DNA of 54,004 nucleotides, taken from JBBRMU01 sp038230655 (GTDB lineage Bacteria > Patescibacteriota > Microgenomatia > UBA1406 > GWC2-37-13). Made by a program: the position numbers and the translations under genes. Under the pieces are notes generated by a model, which was not told the DNA's origin, made no database searches, and was given only the letters and a program-made list of their open reading frames with translations. The stretch's first letter is position 1. Each line of letters opens with the position of its first letter. Below, piece after piece: positions 42,937 to 51,477 of the stretch. The stretch lies in NCBI GenBank assembly GCA_038230655.1, contig JBBRMU010000006.1, forward strand, positions 1-54,004, given 5' to 3'.

Positions 42937-44622
42937 ATGGAAAAAAAACTGAGTTATTTCATTATTATTTTAGCCTTTGCCTTAAGGCTATATGGCATTA
43001 ACTGGGATCAAGGAGCTCATCTTCACCCTGATGAAAGAGCTCTTATTATGGTTGCGGATAAAATTCATTTCTGGGACTCCTTAAATCCGGATTTTTTTAA
43101 CTATGGAAGTCTTCCTATTTATATATTGAAAGGGACTGCTCAGTTTTTAGATACATCCATGGGTACACATCTTGCCAACTACGAAGGTCTTCTCTACACC
43201 GGAAGATTCTTGTCACTCATATTTGATATGGGCACTTTAATTATCTTATTTAAGACTGCAAAACTGCTGTTCAAAAAACCAGAGATCGCTAATTTGAGTA
43301 TCTTTCTGTATGCCATAAGCTTTTTTCCTATTCAAAACACTCATTTCTTCGTTGTTGACGTATTCCTGAACTTTTTTATTACTCTTACCCTTTATATCCT
43401 GCTGTTGTATACCAAAAAACCTAATTTTCCTAAAATTATTCTACTGAGTTTGGCCTACGCAGGAGCCCTAGCCTCAAAGATTACGGCGGTAGTCTTTCTT
43501 CCTCTAATCGTGACATCCCTATTCCTTTTGTACTGGGTATCTTCAGATAAGGATTTCCCCCTTCCACGTAAGTTACTTCTGAGTTTCCTGAGTGTCATTA
43601 TGTTTGTAGTCTCATGTATTTTGTTTCACTTTATCTTTATGCCGTACGCATATATAACATACACTAAGTTTTTCACCGATGTTACGCTTCAAACCCAGAT
43701 GAGTAGAGATCCATATATTTTTCCATATACGCTACAGTATGTTTACACAACTCCTTACTTTTACTATCTAAAAAACATCATATTATGGGGCCTAGGACCA
43801 TTTATCTCGTTTATCTCGTTTATAGGGATGGTCTATGCTTTCAGAAAAGCTAAATCTCAGTTTACCCAGAATCATATGCTTAGGTCGAGTCTCATACAGA
43901 GATTACTAAGATATACTCGAGATCATAAAATATATGTGGTGTTTTTCCTTTTTCACCTTCTCTACTTCTCTGTAGTCGGTTATACAGCAGTCAAGTTTAT
44001 GAGATATATGCTTCCGATGTATCCCTTTTTTGTGATTCTTGCAGGCTATGGACTTTTTCAGCTCAAAAAGAATTCTCAAAAAGTAAGCATAGCAATTTTA
44101 GTCTTGGCAGTTATCTGGACCCTTTCATTTCTTCATATTTACTCAGTTGAACATACCCGCACTGCTGCAACAAAGTGGATTTTACAGAATATTCCCCCTC
44201 ACTCCAACCTGGCCGTAGAACACTGGGACGATAGGATACCAATTTTTAGCGGAGAAAACTATAATACAGTTGAGATGACTCTTTATGACTTCCCTGATAA
44301 TGATAGTAAATGGCAGATTTTGAGTGATAAATTGAATCAAGCAGAGTATCTTATAATTGCCTCGAATCGACTCTATACTCCCCTTTCTAAGTTGGCTGAC
44401 TGTAGTCGATATAAGAAGTGTTATCCTATGACTACAGAGTACTATAAAAAATTATTTAGTGGTACTTTAGGATTTCAAAAGATTGCCGAGTTTAGTGCAG
44501 ACCCTAAAGTTCCCTTTCTACCTCTGAGCTTTTCAGATCAATCAGCTGATGAGTCGTTTACAGTTTATGATCATCCGAAGGTTATGATTTTTAAAAAGAT
44601 AAATTCAGCTCCTAAAGAATAA
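42937..44622 (+). CDS. GT-C (PMT-like) membrane glycosyltransferase
   Basis: A 561-residue polytopic protein with about ten membrane segments. The first external loop has the HLHPDERALIM motif with acidic residues typical of GT39-type polyprenyl-phosphate-sugar transferases; GRFLSLIFDM and FFVVDVFLNFFITLTLY follow. A soluble segment (about 400-561) ends the protein. It probably adds sugars to protein or glycan outside the cell. TAAAAT at 42922-42927 gives a three-base leader. A terminator follows directly after the stop. Confidence 0.85.
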   Translation: MEKKLSYFIIILAFALRLYGINWDQGAHLHPDERALIMVADKIHFWDSLNPDFFNYGSLPIYILKGTAQFLDTSMGTHLANYEGLLYTGRFLSLIFDMGTLIILFKTAKLLFKKPEIANLSIFLYAISFFPIQNTHFFVVDVFLNFFITLTLYILLLYTKKPNFPKIILLSLAYAGALASKITAVVFLPLIVTSLFLLYWVSSDKDFPLPRKLLLSFLSVIMFVVSCILFHFIFMPYAYITYTKFFTDVTLQTQMSRDPYIFPYTLQYVYTTPYFYYLKNIILWGLGPFISFISFIGMVYAFRKAKSQFTQNHMLRSSLIQRLLRYTRDHKIYVVFFLFHLLYFSVVGYTAVKFMRYMLPMYPFFVILAGYGLFQLKKNSQKVSIAILVLAVIWTLSFLHIYSVEHTRTAATKWILQNIPPHSNLAVEHWDDRIPIFSGENYNTVEMTLYDFPDNDSKWQILSDKLNQAEYLIIASNRLYTPLSKLADCSRYKKCYPMTTEYYKKLFSGTLGFQKIAEFSADPKVPFLPLSFSDQSADESFTVYDHPKVMIFKKINSAPKE

Positions 44623-44623
44623 T

Positions 44624-44650
44624 ACGGTTCCGAGATACTATTGGAACCGT
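44624..44650. terminator. Terminator between GT-C and epimerase genes
   Basis: ACGGTTCC (44624-44631) pairs perfectly with GGAACCGT (44643-44650), followed by TTTAAAT. It lies between convergent genes and may serve both. Confidence 0.7.
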
Positions 44651-44667
44651 TTAAATGAAGGGATGCC

Positions 44668-45711
44668 TTATAAAAATCTCTTAAAAAATCCGAGAATTCC
44701 CTGTTTCCACCCCACAGTGTGAGTAGTTCCAGCAGGTCTTGACTTAATATCTTCATAGTTGTCAAGATACCACTGGTAGGCCTTTATGAGGGCCTGTGAA
44801 TTTGAGTATTTTGGATGCCACTTAAAGGTTTTTGTGAATTTTTCGATGGAAACGAATGAGTCTTTATCCATCGTGTCGTAGACCCACTGATACAAAGGAG
44901 AAATTTTAAGCTTTTCGAATATCCAAAGAGCTTTTTTTATCGGCCATGCCGGAGTGGCAATTATTTTAGATCCAGACTTCGCATAGTCGAAAAGCCCTTG
45001 CATATCTTCCTTAATAGCGCCAAATTTATCTGCTCCCATGTTAAAAACATCGTTTACTTTTTGAGTATTTTGAGTGGACGATACAAGATATATTGCCGAA
45101 ACAAGATCCTCTACATCTAGCAATTGATAACGATTCTTGCCTGAGCCAACAACCGGAATTTTTTTACCATCTTTAATCCAGTCAAAAAGGATCTCAAAAA
45201 CACCTAATCTATGGGGTCCTAAAAATGTTTTTGGGCGGATTATGGTTACTATTAATCCTTTTGTCCGATACTTCATACAACGTTTTTCTGCATCAATTTT
45301 ACTTTGACCATATGGTCCTACTCCGACCATTGGATCTGACTCACATACGGGATGTTTTTTTGGCACTCCATAGACTGCGGTGGACGAGATATACACAAAC
45401 CGCTTGACTTTATTTTTTAAGGCATATTTAAGGAGATTCTCTGTGCCGTTAACATTGACATCCATTATCTCTTCTGCTGAACGAAGCGGCAGTGCAGCTG
45501 CCGCATGAACTACAACATCTACTTTCCTAGTTAGTTCATCTACAACTTTTTTATCTCGTATATCTCCTCTCACCATTTCTACATTTTCTGGATACTCATT
45601 CTTTGAAAACTCAGCAGTATCATATAAAATGATCTTTGATTTTTGATCAGAAAAAAAATGGGCTAAATGCAAGCCAAGAAATCCTGCTCCACCGGTAATT
45701 AATACTTTCAT
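44668..45711 (-). CDS. NAD-dependent sugar epimerase/dehydratase
   Basis: A 347-residue extended short-chain dehydrogenase. The NAD-binding GGAGFLGLHLA is at the N-terminus, with VVHAAAALPL, the Ser of ISSTAVYG and the catalytic YGQSK following; IRPKTFLGP and LLDVEDLVSAIY are typical. It likely makes or modifies nucleotide sugars for surface glycan. The ATG at 45711 is preferred to an upstream TTG; minus-strand TATACT (45726-45721) gives a three-base leader. It is divergent from the flippase-like gene. Confidence 0.9.
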   Translation of the reverse strand: MKVLITGGAGFLGLHLAHFFSDQKSKIILYDTAEFSKNEYPENVEMVRGDIRDKKVVDELTRKVDVVVHAAAALPLRSAEEIMDVNVNGTENLLKYALKNKVKRFVYISSTAVYGVPKKHPVCESDPMVGVGPYGQSKIDAEKRCMKYRTKGLIVTIIRPKTFLGPHRLGVFEILFDWIKDGKKIPVVGSGKNRYQLLDVEDLVSAIYLVSSTQNTQKVNDVFNMGADKFGAIKEDMQGLFDYAKSGSKIIATPAWPIKKALWIFEKLKISPLYQWVYDTMDKDSFVSIEKFTKTFKWHPKYSNSQALIKAYQWYLDNYEDIKSRPAGTTHTVGWKQGILGFFKRFL

Positions 45712-45720
45712 AACAGTCAA

Positions 45721-45743
45721 AGTATACTAAAACCTGTTACAAT
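45721..45743. promoter_or_regulatory. Compact divergent promoters (epimerase / flippase-like gene)
   Basis: Minus-strand TATACT (45726-45721) serves the epimerase; plus-strand TACAAT (45738-45743) puts +1 exactly on the ATG at 45750. The start codons are only 38 bases apart. Confidence 0.5.
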
Positions 45744-45749
45744 AATCTA

Positions 45750-46742
45750 ATGGATAAAGTTAAAATCAATCTAAATCAATTTAACATCAAAAAACAGGAA
45801 GGAAAAATTGTACTGATATTTACTCTGACTCTTTTTTTTTATCTGATCTTTATTCTTTTCAGTGATATCCATAAAATTGGTAAAATTACGATGAGCTTTA
45901 ACTGGAAGATCATTCCGATGCTTCTTTTTTTGACGATTTGCAACTATTTTTTCCGAGCACTACGTTTCTATTTATATCTTAAACAGATCAACATAGTGAT
46001 TCCATTCCGTAGGGCTTGCAATATCTTTTTATCAGGACTATCGATGACGGTAACGCCCGGCAAAAGTGGCGAAATTGTTAAAGCATATTTACTAAAAAAA
46101 TCACATGATGTTTCTGTTCCGGAGATCCTCCCACTTTTAATCATTGAAAGAATGACAGACGGGATTGCGATGATAATTCTGGGTTTAGGAGGAATCTCCC
46201 TCTTACAGAACTCAAGGCTTTTTTTTATAGGTGCATCTCTCTTTGTTATTTTCTTTATCATCTGTCTAAAGGGTAAAAAATTTATTCTTCCAATGATTCT
46301 ACAACTAGAGAAAAAACTTCCTAAATTCAAGCTGCTTCACTTCTTCGAGATTTTTTTTCAAAACTCTCAAACACTTGTTTCTTTTAAAAATTTAGCTCTA
46401 GGCATTTTCTTGGGATGCATCGCTTGGTTTTTTGAGGGATACGCACTATTTCTCATCACCAAAGAATTTACTCATCTAGATTTTCTCTCAGGAGTTTCAA
46501 AATCTCTGTTTATTTTTTCTTTTTCGTCTATTGCCGGCTTTTTTGTTCTTATACCTGGAGGTATCGGAGTTGCAGAAGGCTCCATCACCTACTTCCTCAT
46601 AACTTTTTTCTCCTTGGGTAAACCGCAGGCTGTTTTCATTACAATTCTATTTAGATTTATTACTCTCTGGTTTGGAGTTTGTCTTGGCCTATCAACTTTG
46701 ATATATAACCTTAGGAGGCAGCACGAAGTGACCAAGCATTAA
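45750..46742 (+). CDS. Lysylphosphatidylglycerol synthase TM-region/flippase-like protein
   Basis: A 330-residue polytopic protein of the LPG_synthase_TM/AglD-like (UPF0104) group with about eight membrane segments. Typical motifs are FRALRFYLYLKQ, TPGKSGEIVKAYLLK, IIERMTDG and LIPGGIGVAEGSI. Relatives flip lipids or assist polyprenyl-linked sugar transfer. Next to an epimerase and a GT-C transferase, a role in lipid-linked glycan traffic is plausible. Its last 4 bases overlap the convergent CBS gene. Confidence 0.85.
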   Translation: MDKVKINLNQFNIKKQEGKIVLIFTLTLFFYLIFILFSDIHKIGKITMSFNWKIIPMLLFLTICNYFFRALRFYLYLKQINIVIPFRRACNIFLSGLSMTVTPGKSGEIVKAYLLKKSHDVSVPEILPLLIIERMTDGIAMIILGLGGISLLQNSRLFFIGASLFVIFFIICLKGKKFILPMILQLEKKLPKFKLLHFFEIFFQNSQTLVSFKNLALGIFLGCIAWFFEGYALFLITKEFTHLDFLSGVSKSLFIFSFSSIAGFFVLIPGGIGVAEGSITYFLITFFSLGKPQAVFITILFRFITLWFGVCLGLSTLIYNLRRQHEVTKH

Positions 46743-47842
46743 TGTTTATGATGACCCTGCATTCTACTATGCATAGTACGAGCTTTATCCTTTAATTCCT
46801 GAAGGAGTATTTTTAAGTTTTTCCCTTCTTTTTTGATTACTTTCAGTTTTCCTTGCTTTGGCAACATTGAAAGTAAGACCGTAAAAACTCCACCTTTCTT
46901 CTCTTCCTTAACAACTAACCTTGCTTTACTCAGATCTTTCTGTTTGTTCAAGAAAGCCCTAAACCGAGCTAAGAAAGCCTGCACAGCTTCGTTACTTGAA
47001 TTCGATAAATTTTTGGTCAAAAGATATAACTGCAGACCCATCGCTGGCTGCAGGATAAGTGAAAAAAAATCACGGGTAGTCACAATTCCTACAGGATGTC
47101 TTTGAGCATCTACAACAACTACGCTACCAATCTTTTCATCAAGCACCATCTTTAACGCATGTGTAACTAGGTCTTCAGGTCTAAGTGCAAGAACAAAGTT
47201 TTTTGAAAATTTAGATACTTTCTGATTATAAACACTCTCTTTCTTGCCTTCTTTATCCCCTTCAGTAAGCTTATGTTTTGGAAGAGTAAGAAAGTGAACA
47301 ATGTCATAGTAACTTAATACGCCTTTCAGCTTTTTATCCTTATTAACGACAATCAGTTTAGAAATCTTATGCCTCTTAAAAAGATGAATGGCAGTAGAAA
47401 CCGTATCTAATTCCTTGACGGTAACAACGGGTTTTGCCCTCGATTTTAAGATATCAATGATAGGTAAATTAAAATACGGTGAATTTTTATACATATCTAA
47501 TACTCTGCGTGCTGATACGATCCCGGCAAAGCCTTCATTACGGTTGAAGATAGGAAGGTAGTGAATTTTTGAAGAAATAAAAGCCTCAATTACCTTTTCT
47601 ACTGGTGAGTTAATATATAGCCTGGGTGGATGGAAGATGCAAGCATCTACTTTTGCATTCCCCGGTAGTGAGCTTTTGATTATACAGTGATAAGGGTTAA
47701 CAAGCCCAACTTTCTTTTTATCTTTTGAAAAGATAAAAGCGGCTGAGTGAGAGCTTGGCAACTTTGATAACGCCTTAGATAACGAATCCCTTTCAGATGC
47801 CTCCAAAATATGATCTGTATATATTATACCCTTAATATTCAT
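46739..47842 (-). CDS. CBS-domain protein (four CBS motifs)
   Basis: A 367-residue soluble protein with CBS motifs arranged as two Bateman modules: about 1-120 (with HYLPIFNRNEGFAGIVSARR) and about 125-265 (KLIVVNKDKKLKGVLSYYDI, IGSVVVVDAQRHPVGIVTTR). The C-terminal ~100 residues are basic and resemble a small RNA- or ribosome-binding domain of the HPF type (KARLVVKEEKKGG), which is tentative. CBS modules usually bind adenine nucleotides. The ATG at 47842 is preferred; minus-strand TATAGT (47855-47850) puts +1 one base before it. Confidence 0.83.
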   Translation of the reverse strand: MNIKGIIYTDHILEASERDSLSKALSKLPSSHSAAFIFSKDKKKVGLVNPYHCIIKSSLPGNAKVDACIFHPPRLYINSPVEKVIEAFISSKIHYLPIFNRNEGFAGIVSARRVLDMYKNSPYFNLPIIDILKSRAKPVVTVKELDTVSTAIHLFKRHKISKLIVVNKDKKLKGVLSYYDIVHFLTLPKHKLTEGDKEGKKESVYNQKVSKFSKNFVLALRPEDLVTHALKMVLDEKIGSVVVVDAQRHPVGIVTTRDFFSLILQPAMGLQLYLLTKNLSNSSNEAVQAFLARFRAFLNKQKDLSKARLVVKEEKKGGVFTVLLSMLPKQGKLKVIKKEGKNLKILLQELKDKARTMHSRMQGHHKH

Positions 47843-48020
47843 TTTCAAGACTATACTACTCCTAAGCTGTCATTTAGTCAAGACGCATTCAAACTCAACC
47901 TATAAGCTTCTCTTTCTTGTCTGATGACTAACATGCAAAAACCAATCAACATTTTGATATAAGCATCTTTTTTCCTCATCTACTCATGATAGTATTGTGT
48001 GTATGTTTAACTGTCAAGCC

Positions 48021-49169
48021 TCACAACAAGTTTACTGCTTGCCCAGATGATGTTAGCCAATCTCCTCTCGATTCAACCTTTTTCTGTTTCTTATTCCAAT
48101 CCCCTGTTTGCTTGTTCAGCTGGGCGAAGATTGAAGTATTCCTGATATCCAACTCCCCGAAAATAAACTGCATAACTCTTTCGTTTCCCATTCCATATCC
48201 GGCGTGGGGCATGGTGCCTTTTTTCTTCATGATATTCAAGTACCATAGAAAGTCTTCATAAGTTCCTCCTCTTTCCAAATGTAATTTATACATTGTAGAA
48301 GTTACTAGTCGTTCATTTAATTTTTTGAAGTTATGCTCCCTGACAGCGGATCCTGTACTTTCTCCTGAATAAGGAAAAACTAGATCAGCAGAAAGTGCCA
48401 CCCTCTTATCTTTTAAATACGTTTTCATATTGAAAAACTTTATTTCTTTTGGATACTTCATGATAAATACTGGAAGAAACTCATTTTTTTTGTTTACCAA
48501 CTTAACTACACCTGCTTCGTGATCAGCTTTCAAATCATCTCCAAAACGGACATCCGGATATCCATTTTGATTAAGAAGTTTGACAGCATCTTCATAACTT
48601 ATTCTCAGAAACTTTTTAGTTGCAACTTGCTGTAGTCTATCGACATTTATTTTATATATTTTTTTCAACATTACTCTGTTATCTTCTAGTACTTTTTTTA
48701 TCATTGACTGAGCAGTAATCTGAATATTTTTGAGTAGTGCCTCATACATACTATCTTCATCATAGTTTTCAAGAGTCATTCCCAAAGTAGTACAATCAAA
48801 TTCTTCTTCCGTTAAGCGGAACTGCCTTAAGTGTCGTTCATCTTCAAACTCTTCATCTCTTCCTGAGTGAATAATCGTATAAACTGCCGGAAATGACTGA
48901 AGAGCTTGTTCCAGAGCCAATTGTCCAGTCTGGGTAAAGAACAACGATAAACCCTGATGGCAACCTACTTTAAAAAGTGTATCAACATTCTCACATGCCC
49001 CAGTTATTCCAACTATTTGTGGGACGTCTACATAAACTCTCTTTCTTTTTTGATAACTACGGTGGACTCCCTGATTTAAACTCTGATTAACTTTCACAAG
49101 ATTGGCGAAATGTTCGTTATAATCTACTGAAACCGGTTGACCTTCAATACTCAGATTGATTTTTTTCAT
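48021..49169 (-). CDS. AsnRS/AspRS-like catalytic-core protein (possible asparagine synthetase)
   Basis: A 382-residue class II aminoacyl-tRNA synthetase-like protein. It has the catalytic-core motifs (FFTQTGQLALEQAL, DERHLRQFRLTEEEF, GYGMGNERVMQFIFG and IRNTSIF) but lacks the N-terminal OB-fold anticodon-binding domain of AsnRS/AspRS. Such stand-alone cores act as asparagine synthetase (archaeal AsnA type) in some organisms. It has a strong Shine-Dalgarno (AAGGAGGA, 49185-49178) and a leader with a terminator-type hairpin preceded by two Asn codons, both consistent with an asparagine-related role. True tRNA charging is not excluded. Confidence 0.75.
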   Translation of the reverse strand: MKKINLSIEGQPVSVDYNEHFANLVKVNQSLNQGVHRSYQKRKRVYVDVPQIVGITGACENVDTLFKVGCHQGLSLFFTQTGQLALEQALQSFPAVYTIIHSGRDEEFEDERHLRQFRLTEEEFDCTTLGMTLENYDEDSMYEALLKNIQITAQSMIKKVLEDNRVMLKKIYKINVDRLQQVATKKFLRISYEDAVKLLNQNGYPDVRFGDDLKADHEAGVVKLVNKKNEFLPVFIMKYPKEIKFFNMKTYLKDKRVALSADLVFPYSGESTGSAVREHNFKKLNERLVTSTMYKLHLERGGTYEDFLWYLNIMKKKGTMPHAGYGMGNERVMQFIFGELDIRNTSIFAQLNKQTGDWNKKQKKVESRGDWLTSSGQAVNLL

Positions 49170-49229
49170 ACAGTTTTCCTCCTTGAAAGTAATATTTATA
49201 ATTTTGAGACGACATAGCGATTTTAGTCC

Positions 49230-49255
49230 AAAAAAAAAGAGGGCTGGTGCCCTCT
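49230..49255 (-). terminator. Candidate attenuator in the leader of the AsnRS-like gene
   Basis: On the minus strand AGAGGGC-ACCA-GCCCTCT forms a perfect 7-bp GC-rich stem followed by nine Ts, about 60 bases before the start codon. It lies downstream of a promoter for the same gene, so it can only be useful as a conditional terminator. Confidence 0.65.
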
Positions 49256-49293
49256 GGGTTATTTACGGTTTGTTTCTTTAGAATAAAATTTTT

Positions 49294-49337
49294 CACTCTA
49301 AAATTAGATTTTAGACCTTTTGATATTTATATGTCAA
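49294..49337 (-). promoter_or_regulatory. Promoter and candidate leader-peptide start of the AsnRS-like gene
   Basis: Minus-strand TTGACA (49337-49332), an 18-base spacer and TAAAAT (49313-49308) put +1 near 49301. Five bases later GTG (49296-49294) opens a frame reading V-K-N-F-I-L-K-K-Q-T-V-N-N-P, with AAT-AAC directly ahead of the attenuator stem. The leader peptide is a hypothesis; its frame stays open into the gene start. Confidence 0.4.
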
Positions 49338-49533
49338 CTCCAATTTAAGTTAGACCGTTTCAACTATCTATTGTTGATTGTAGTCTAATTGCCCACATCA
49401 TATTCTCAATTAAAACTGGCATAAATTTCTAATATTATTAAAAAAAACTACCTTGTCACTCCGGGAAAGAGGCACATAGAGACTGATGAAGTTTGATATA
49501 ATTCAAGATAAAGGAAAAGGCTGAAGTCTATAA

Positions 49534-49616
49534 GCCGGGATGTTGGAATGGCAGACAAGTTAGTCTCAAAAACTAATGGGGGCAACCCCGTGAGGGTTCG
49601 ACTCCCTCTCCCGGCA
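49534..49616 (+). tRNA. tRNA-Leu (anticodon CAA)
   Basis: An 83-base class II tRNA. Acceptor stem GCCGGGA/TCCCGGC, anticodon stem TTAGT/ACTAA with loop CTCAAAA giving anticodon CAA (reads UUG), a long variable arm (GGGG-CAA-CCCC), and T arm GAGGG-TTCGACT-CCCTC. The discriminator is A; the CCA end is not encoded. A TATAAT at 49497-49502 predicts a start near 49509. Confidence 0.95.
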
Positions 49617-49744
49617 CCCGTCAGGACAGTTGAGAAAAATGTCCATTTAAAGCCTTATAACAACCTGAATTAGGCAATTTAATTCTTCTCCAAGAATAGC
49701 TGCACACATGAACTGCGAAGAAAGTCGAGCCTATCATTTTTGTG

Positions 49745-49767
49745 ACTGGGCGGACGAGGTTCGAACC
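49745..49767. other. tRNA-3'-end-like segment (copy 1)
   Basis: The reverse strand reads GGTTCGAACC followed by TCGTCCGCCCAG, resembling a tRNA T arm and acceptor, but with no matching 5' half nearby. A similar segment lies at about 50409-50427. It is probably a degenerate fragment or coincidence. Confidence 0.25.
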
Positions 49768-49853
49768 CAAATAATCCGATTTTAGTTCCAATCCTAACCT
49801 GCCGGGAAATTTAGTCCATTTGGGAGAGCACAAATACACTTTGTAGGAATTGA

Positions 49854-49882
49854 TTGACAACAGATACAATTTATTTTATTCT
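49854..49882 (+). promoter_or_regulatory. Promoter with +1 on the ATG at 49889
   Basis: TTGACA (49854-49859), a 17-base spacer and TATTCT (49877-49882) place +1 at 49889, the start codon. Confidence 0.6.
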
Positions 49883-49888
49883 TTCGAT

Positions 49889-50140
49889 ATGTCAGAAAAT
49901 TCAGTTCCATTAATTATAGTCGGTATACTATTAATGATAATCGGGGGAATTAATCGGAATCCTTCTCAAATTGAGAAGATGACAAGAGTGCAGAATGCAC
50001 GGTTAGGCGTTAAAACAGATGAAAAAGCACTCCGAGATCTTATTCCTGGAAGACAACGGTTCTATAGTATTCTTTTTGTTGTCGGATTACTAATTTTATT
50101 AGTAGGTCTATTTGTAATAGATAAGTTATTAAAGCCTTAA
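49889..50140 (+). CDS. Small two-span membrane protein
   Basis: An 83-residue protein with two membrane segments (about 7-21 and 59-80) joined by a charged loop (NRNPSQIEKMTRVQNARLGV). No family is recognised. The ATG at 49889 is chosen because a TTGACA/TATTCT promoter puts +1 exactly there. A second small two-span gene, now frameshifted, follows after 21 bases, so the pair may form an operon. Confidence 0.72.
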   Translation: MSENSVPLIIVGILLMIIGGINRNPSQIEKMTRVQNARLGVKTDEKALRDLIPGRQRFYSILFVVGLLILLVGLFVIDKLLKP

Positions 50141-50161
50141 TTACTAATTCAATAAATTAAT

Positions 50162-50343
50162 ATGATAACAGTATCTAAATTACAATTTCTTTTGTCAGCA
50201 CTCCTTTTTTTCTGCGCAGGGGCTGGTGTAATGTATTATTTTTCTTCGAATATGCAGAATTTCAGTTCTTTAGGAACAAGTGTTTTTTTATAGCATTTGG
50301 ATTAATGGCCTTAAGAAATAATTCCCAAGGTAAAAAGAAATGA
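50162..50343 (+). pseudogene. Small two-span membrane protein with a frameshift in a T run
   Basis: From the ATG at 50162 the frame encodes MITVSKLQFLLSALLFFCAG and onwards, one membrane segment, then stops at 50293. Adding one T to the seven-T run at 50283-50289 would extend it as IAFGLMALRNNSQGKKK to TGA 50341-50343, giving about 60 residues with two membrane segments. Either a sequencing error or a slippery, phase-variable tract is possible. Confidence 0.5.
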
Positions 50344-50390
50344 CTTCAGAAATAATCTTAGAAAATTATTTTTTTAGATTGTCCTGAAGT
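50343..50390. terminator. Stem-loop after the small membrane genes
   Basis: ACTTCAG (50343-50349) pairs with CTGAAGT (50384-50390); inside it AATCT pairs with AGATT around a T-rich loop. No T run follows, so termination is uncertain. Confidence 0.4.
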
Positions 50391-50521
50391 TCTAAAACCC
50401 GTTTGGGGTGACTGGACCGACTCGAACCTATTTAAATAAAAAATAATACAATATTTCATAAGCTCACGGAATACTTTGAGAGTGAGTCCTAACAGATGAC
50501 CTCTGCCCGCACATCAATTAT

Positions 50522-51433
50522 CTACATCGCTGCCTTTGACTTAAAGAAGAAATATCCAACAACGATAAAAGTAATTACCGGTGAGATCCACTCAGGAATA
50601 TGATATCCAAAACTGTTCATTATCATAATCATTCCTAAAAATAAAATTGAGTACATTGCGCCGTTCTTCAAATACCGATACTGTTTTATTTTCTCTATAT
50701 TACTGACCGTTAACTGCCGGAGAACAATTGCCCCAAGTCCATTTCCTACCAGAATAAGTGGTACAAATAAAGTAAAAGCAAAAGATCCTAAAACTCCATC
50801 AATTGAGAACGCTGCATCGACCATTTCTAAATATAAAATTTTTGAGATATCTGAGTGACCCGATTTACCCTGGAGTAACATTCGTTCAGCTTCTTGAGCA
50901 TTCTGTTTAAACCCATCAATCAAAAAAAATCCTGTCGAGCCTATAACTGCCCCAAAAGCCATAATCGGATTTTCCTTAAGGCCAAACCACACTAGAACAG
51001 CCAGGAAGATTGATACTACGGCATAAAACCACACACCTTGCTTTTGAAAAAAAGGTTCCGTACGTAAACCGTAGTTTTTGGGCTCCATGAAAAGCCAATG
51101 AAAAAATAAGAATGATAAAAAAGTCCCACCAGCTATAAGTAGGAGTGCTGATGAGGCTTCAATTGAACTCTTGACAGAAGGATCGTTACTAAAAGCCGCA
51201 AAGAAGGCTCCAATAGGGCCTAAAGCTGGTGTGGTTGCCCAGATAATGAGCCATGGAAGAGCCCCTCTAAGCACAAAAACTGCAAAAAATAACCCCCATG
51301 TTAAAAAAAACTTTCTATACTTTGGCTTCATCGTTGAGAGAACTTCGGCGTTAATAACGGCGTTATCAATGCTGTTGATAATTTCAAAGACCGAGAGTCC
51401 AATGGTGATAAGAATGAGCGACATTATATTCAT
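50522..51433 (-). CDS. DUF475/TerC-like integral membrane protein
   Basis: A 303-residue polytopic protein with about eight membrane segments. It carries the TerC-superfamily acidic motifs in two positions, INSIDNAVINAEVL near the N-terminus and DAAFSIDGVLGSFAF near residue 210, as in DUF475 proteins. Members are linked to metal (manganese) export or tellurium resistance. An alternative ATG three codons in (51424) is possible. It is divergent from the methyltransferase gene with a 44-base gap. Confidence 0.88.
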   Translation of the reverse strand: MNIMSLILITIGLSVFEIINSIDNAVINAEVLSTMKPKYRKFFLTWGLFFAVFVLRGALPWLIIWATTPALGPIGAFFAAFSNDPSVKSSIEASSALLLIAGGTFLSFLFFHWLFMEPKNYGLRTEPFFQKQGVWFYAVVSIFLAVLVWFGLKENPIMAFGAVIGSTGFFLIDGFKQNAQEAERMLLQGKSGHSDISKILYLEMVDAAFSIDGVLGSFAFTLFVPLILVGNGLGAIVLRQLTVSNIEKIKQYRYLKNGAMYSILFLGMIMIMNSFGYHIPEWISPVITFIVVGYFFFKSKAAM

Positions 51434-51465
51434 AGTTTATCCATTTTCAATTGTGTATCATCCAT

Positions 51466-51471
51466 TATAAT
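51466..51471 (+). promoter_or_regulatory. -10 box with +1 on the ATG at 51478
   Basis: TATAAT ends seven bases before the in-frame ATG at 51478, fixing the start nine codons inside the longest open frame. Confidence 0.6.
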
Positions 51472-51477
51472 ATACAC

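Noticed and set aside
49230..49337. T-box riboswitch in front of the AsnRS-like gene
   Set aside because: The T-box AGGGTGGNACCGCG signature and specifier structure are absent, and the predicted leader before the hairpin is only about 50 bases.
49621..49869. Minus-strand open frame of 82 codons next to tRNA-Leu
   Set aside because: It covers the tRNA-like segment and the promoter region, has no recognisable domain and no -10 box in the usual position; probably non-coding.
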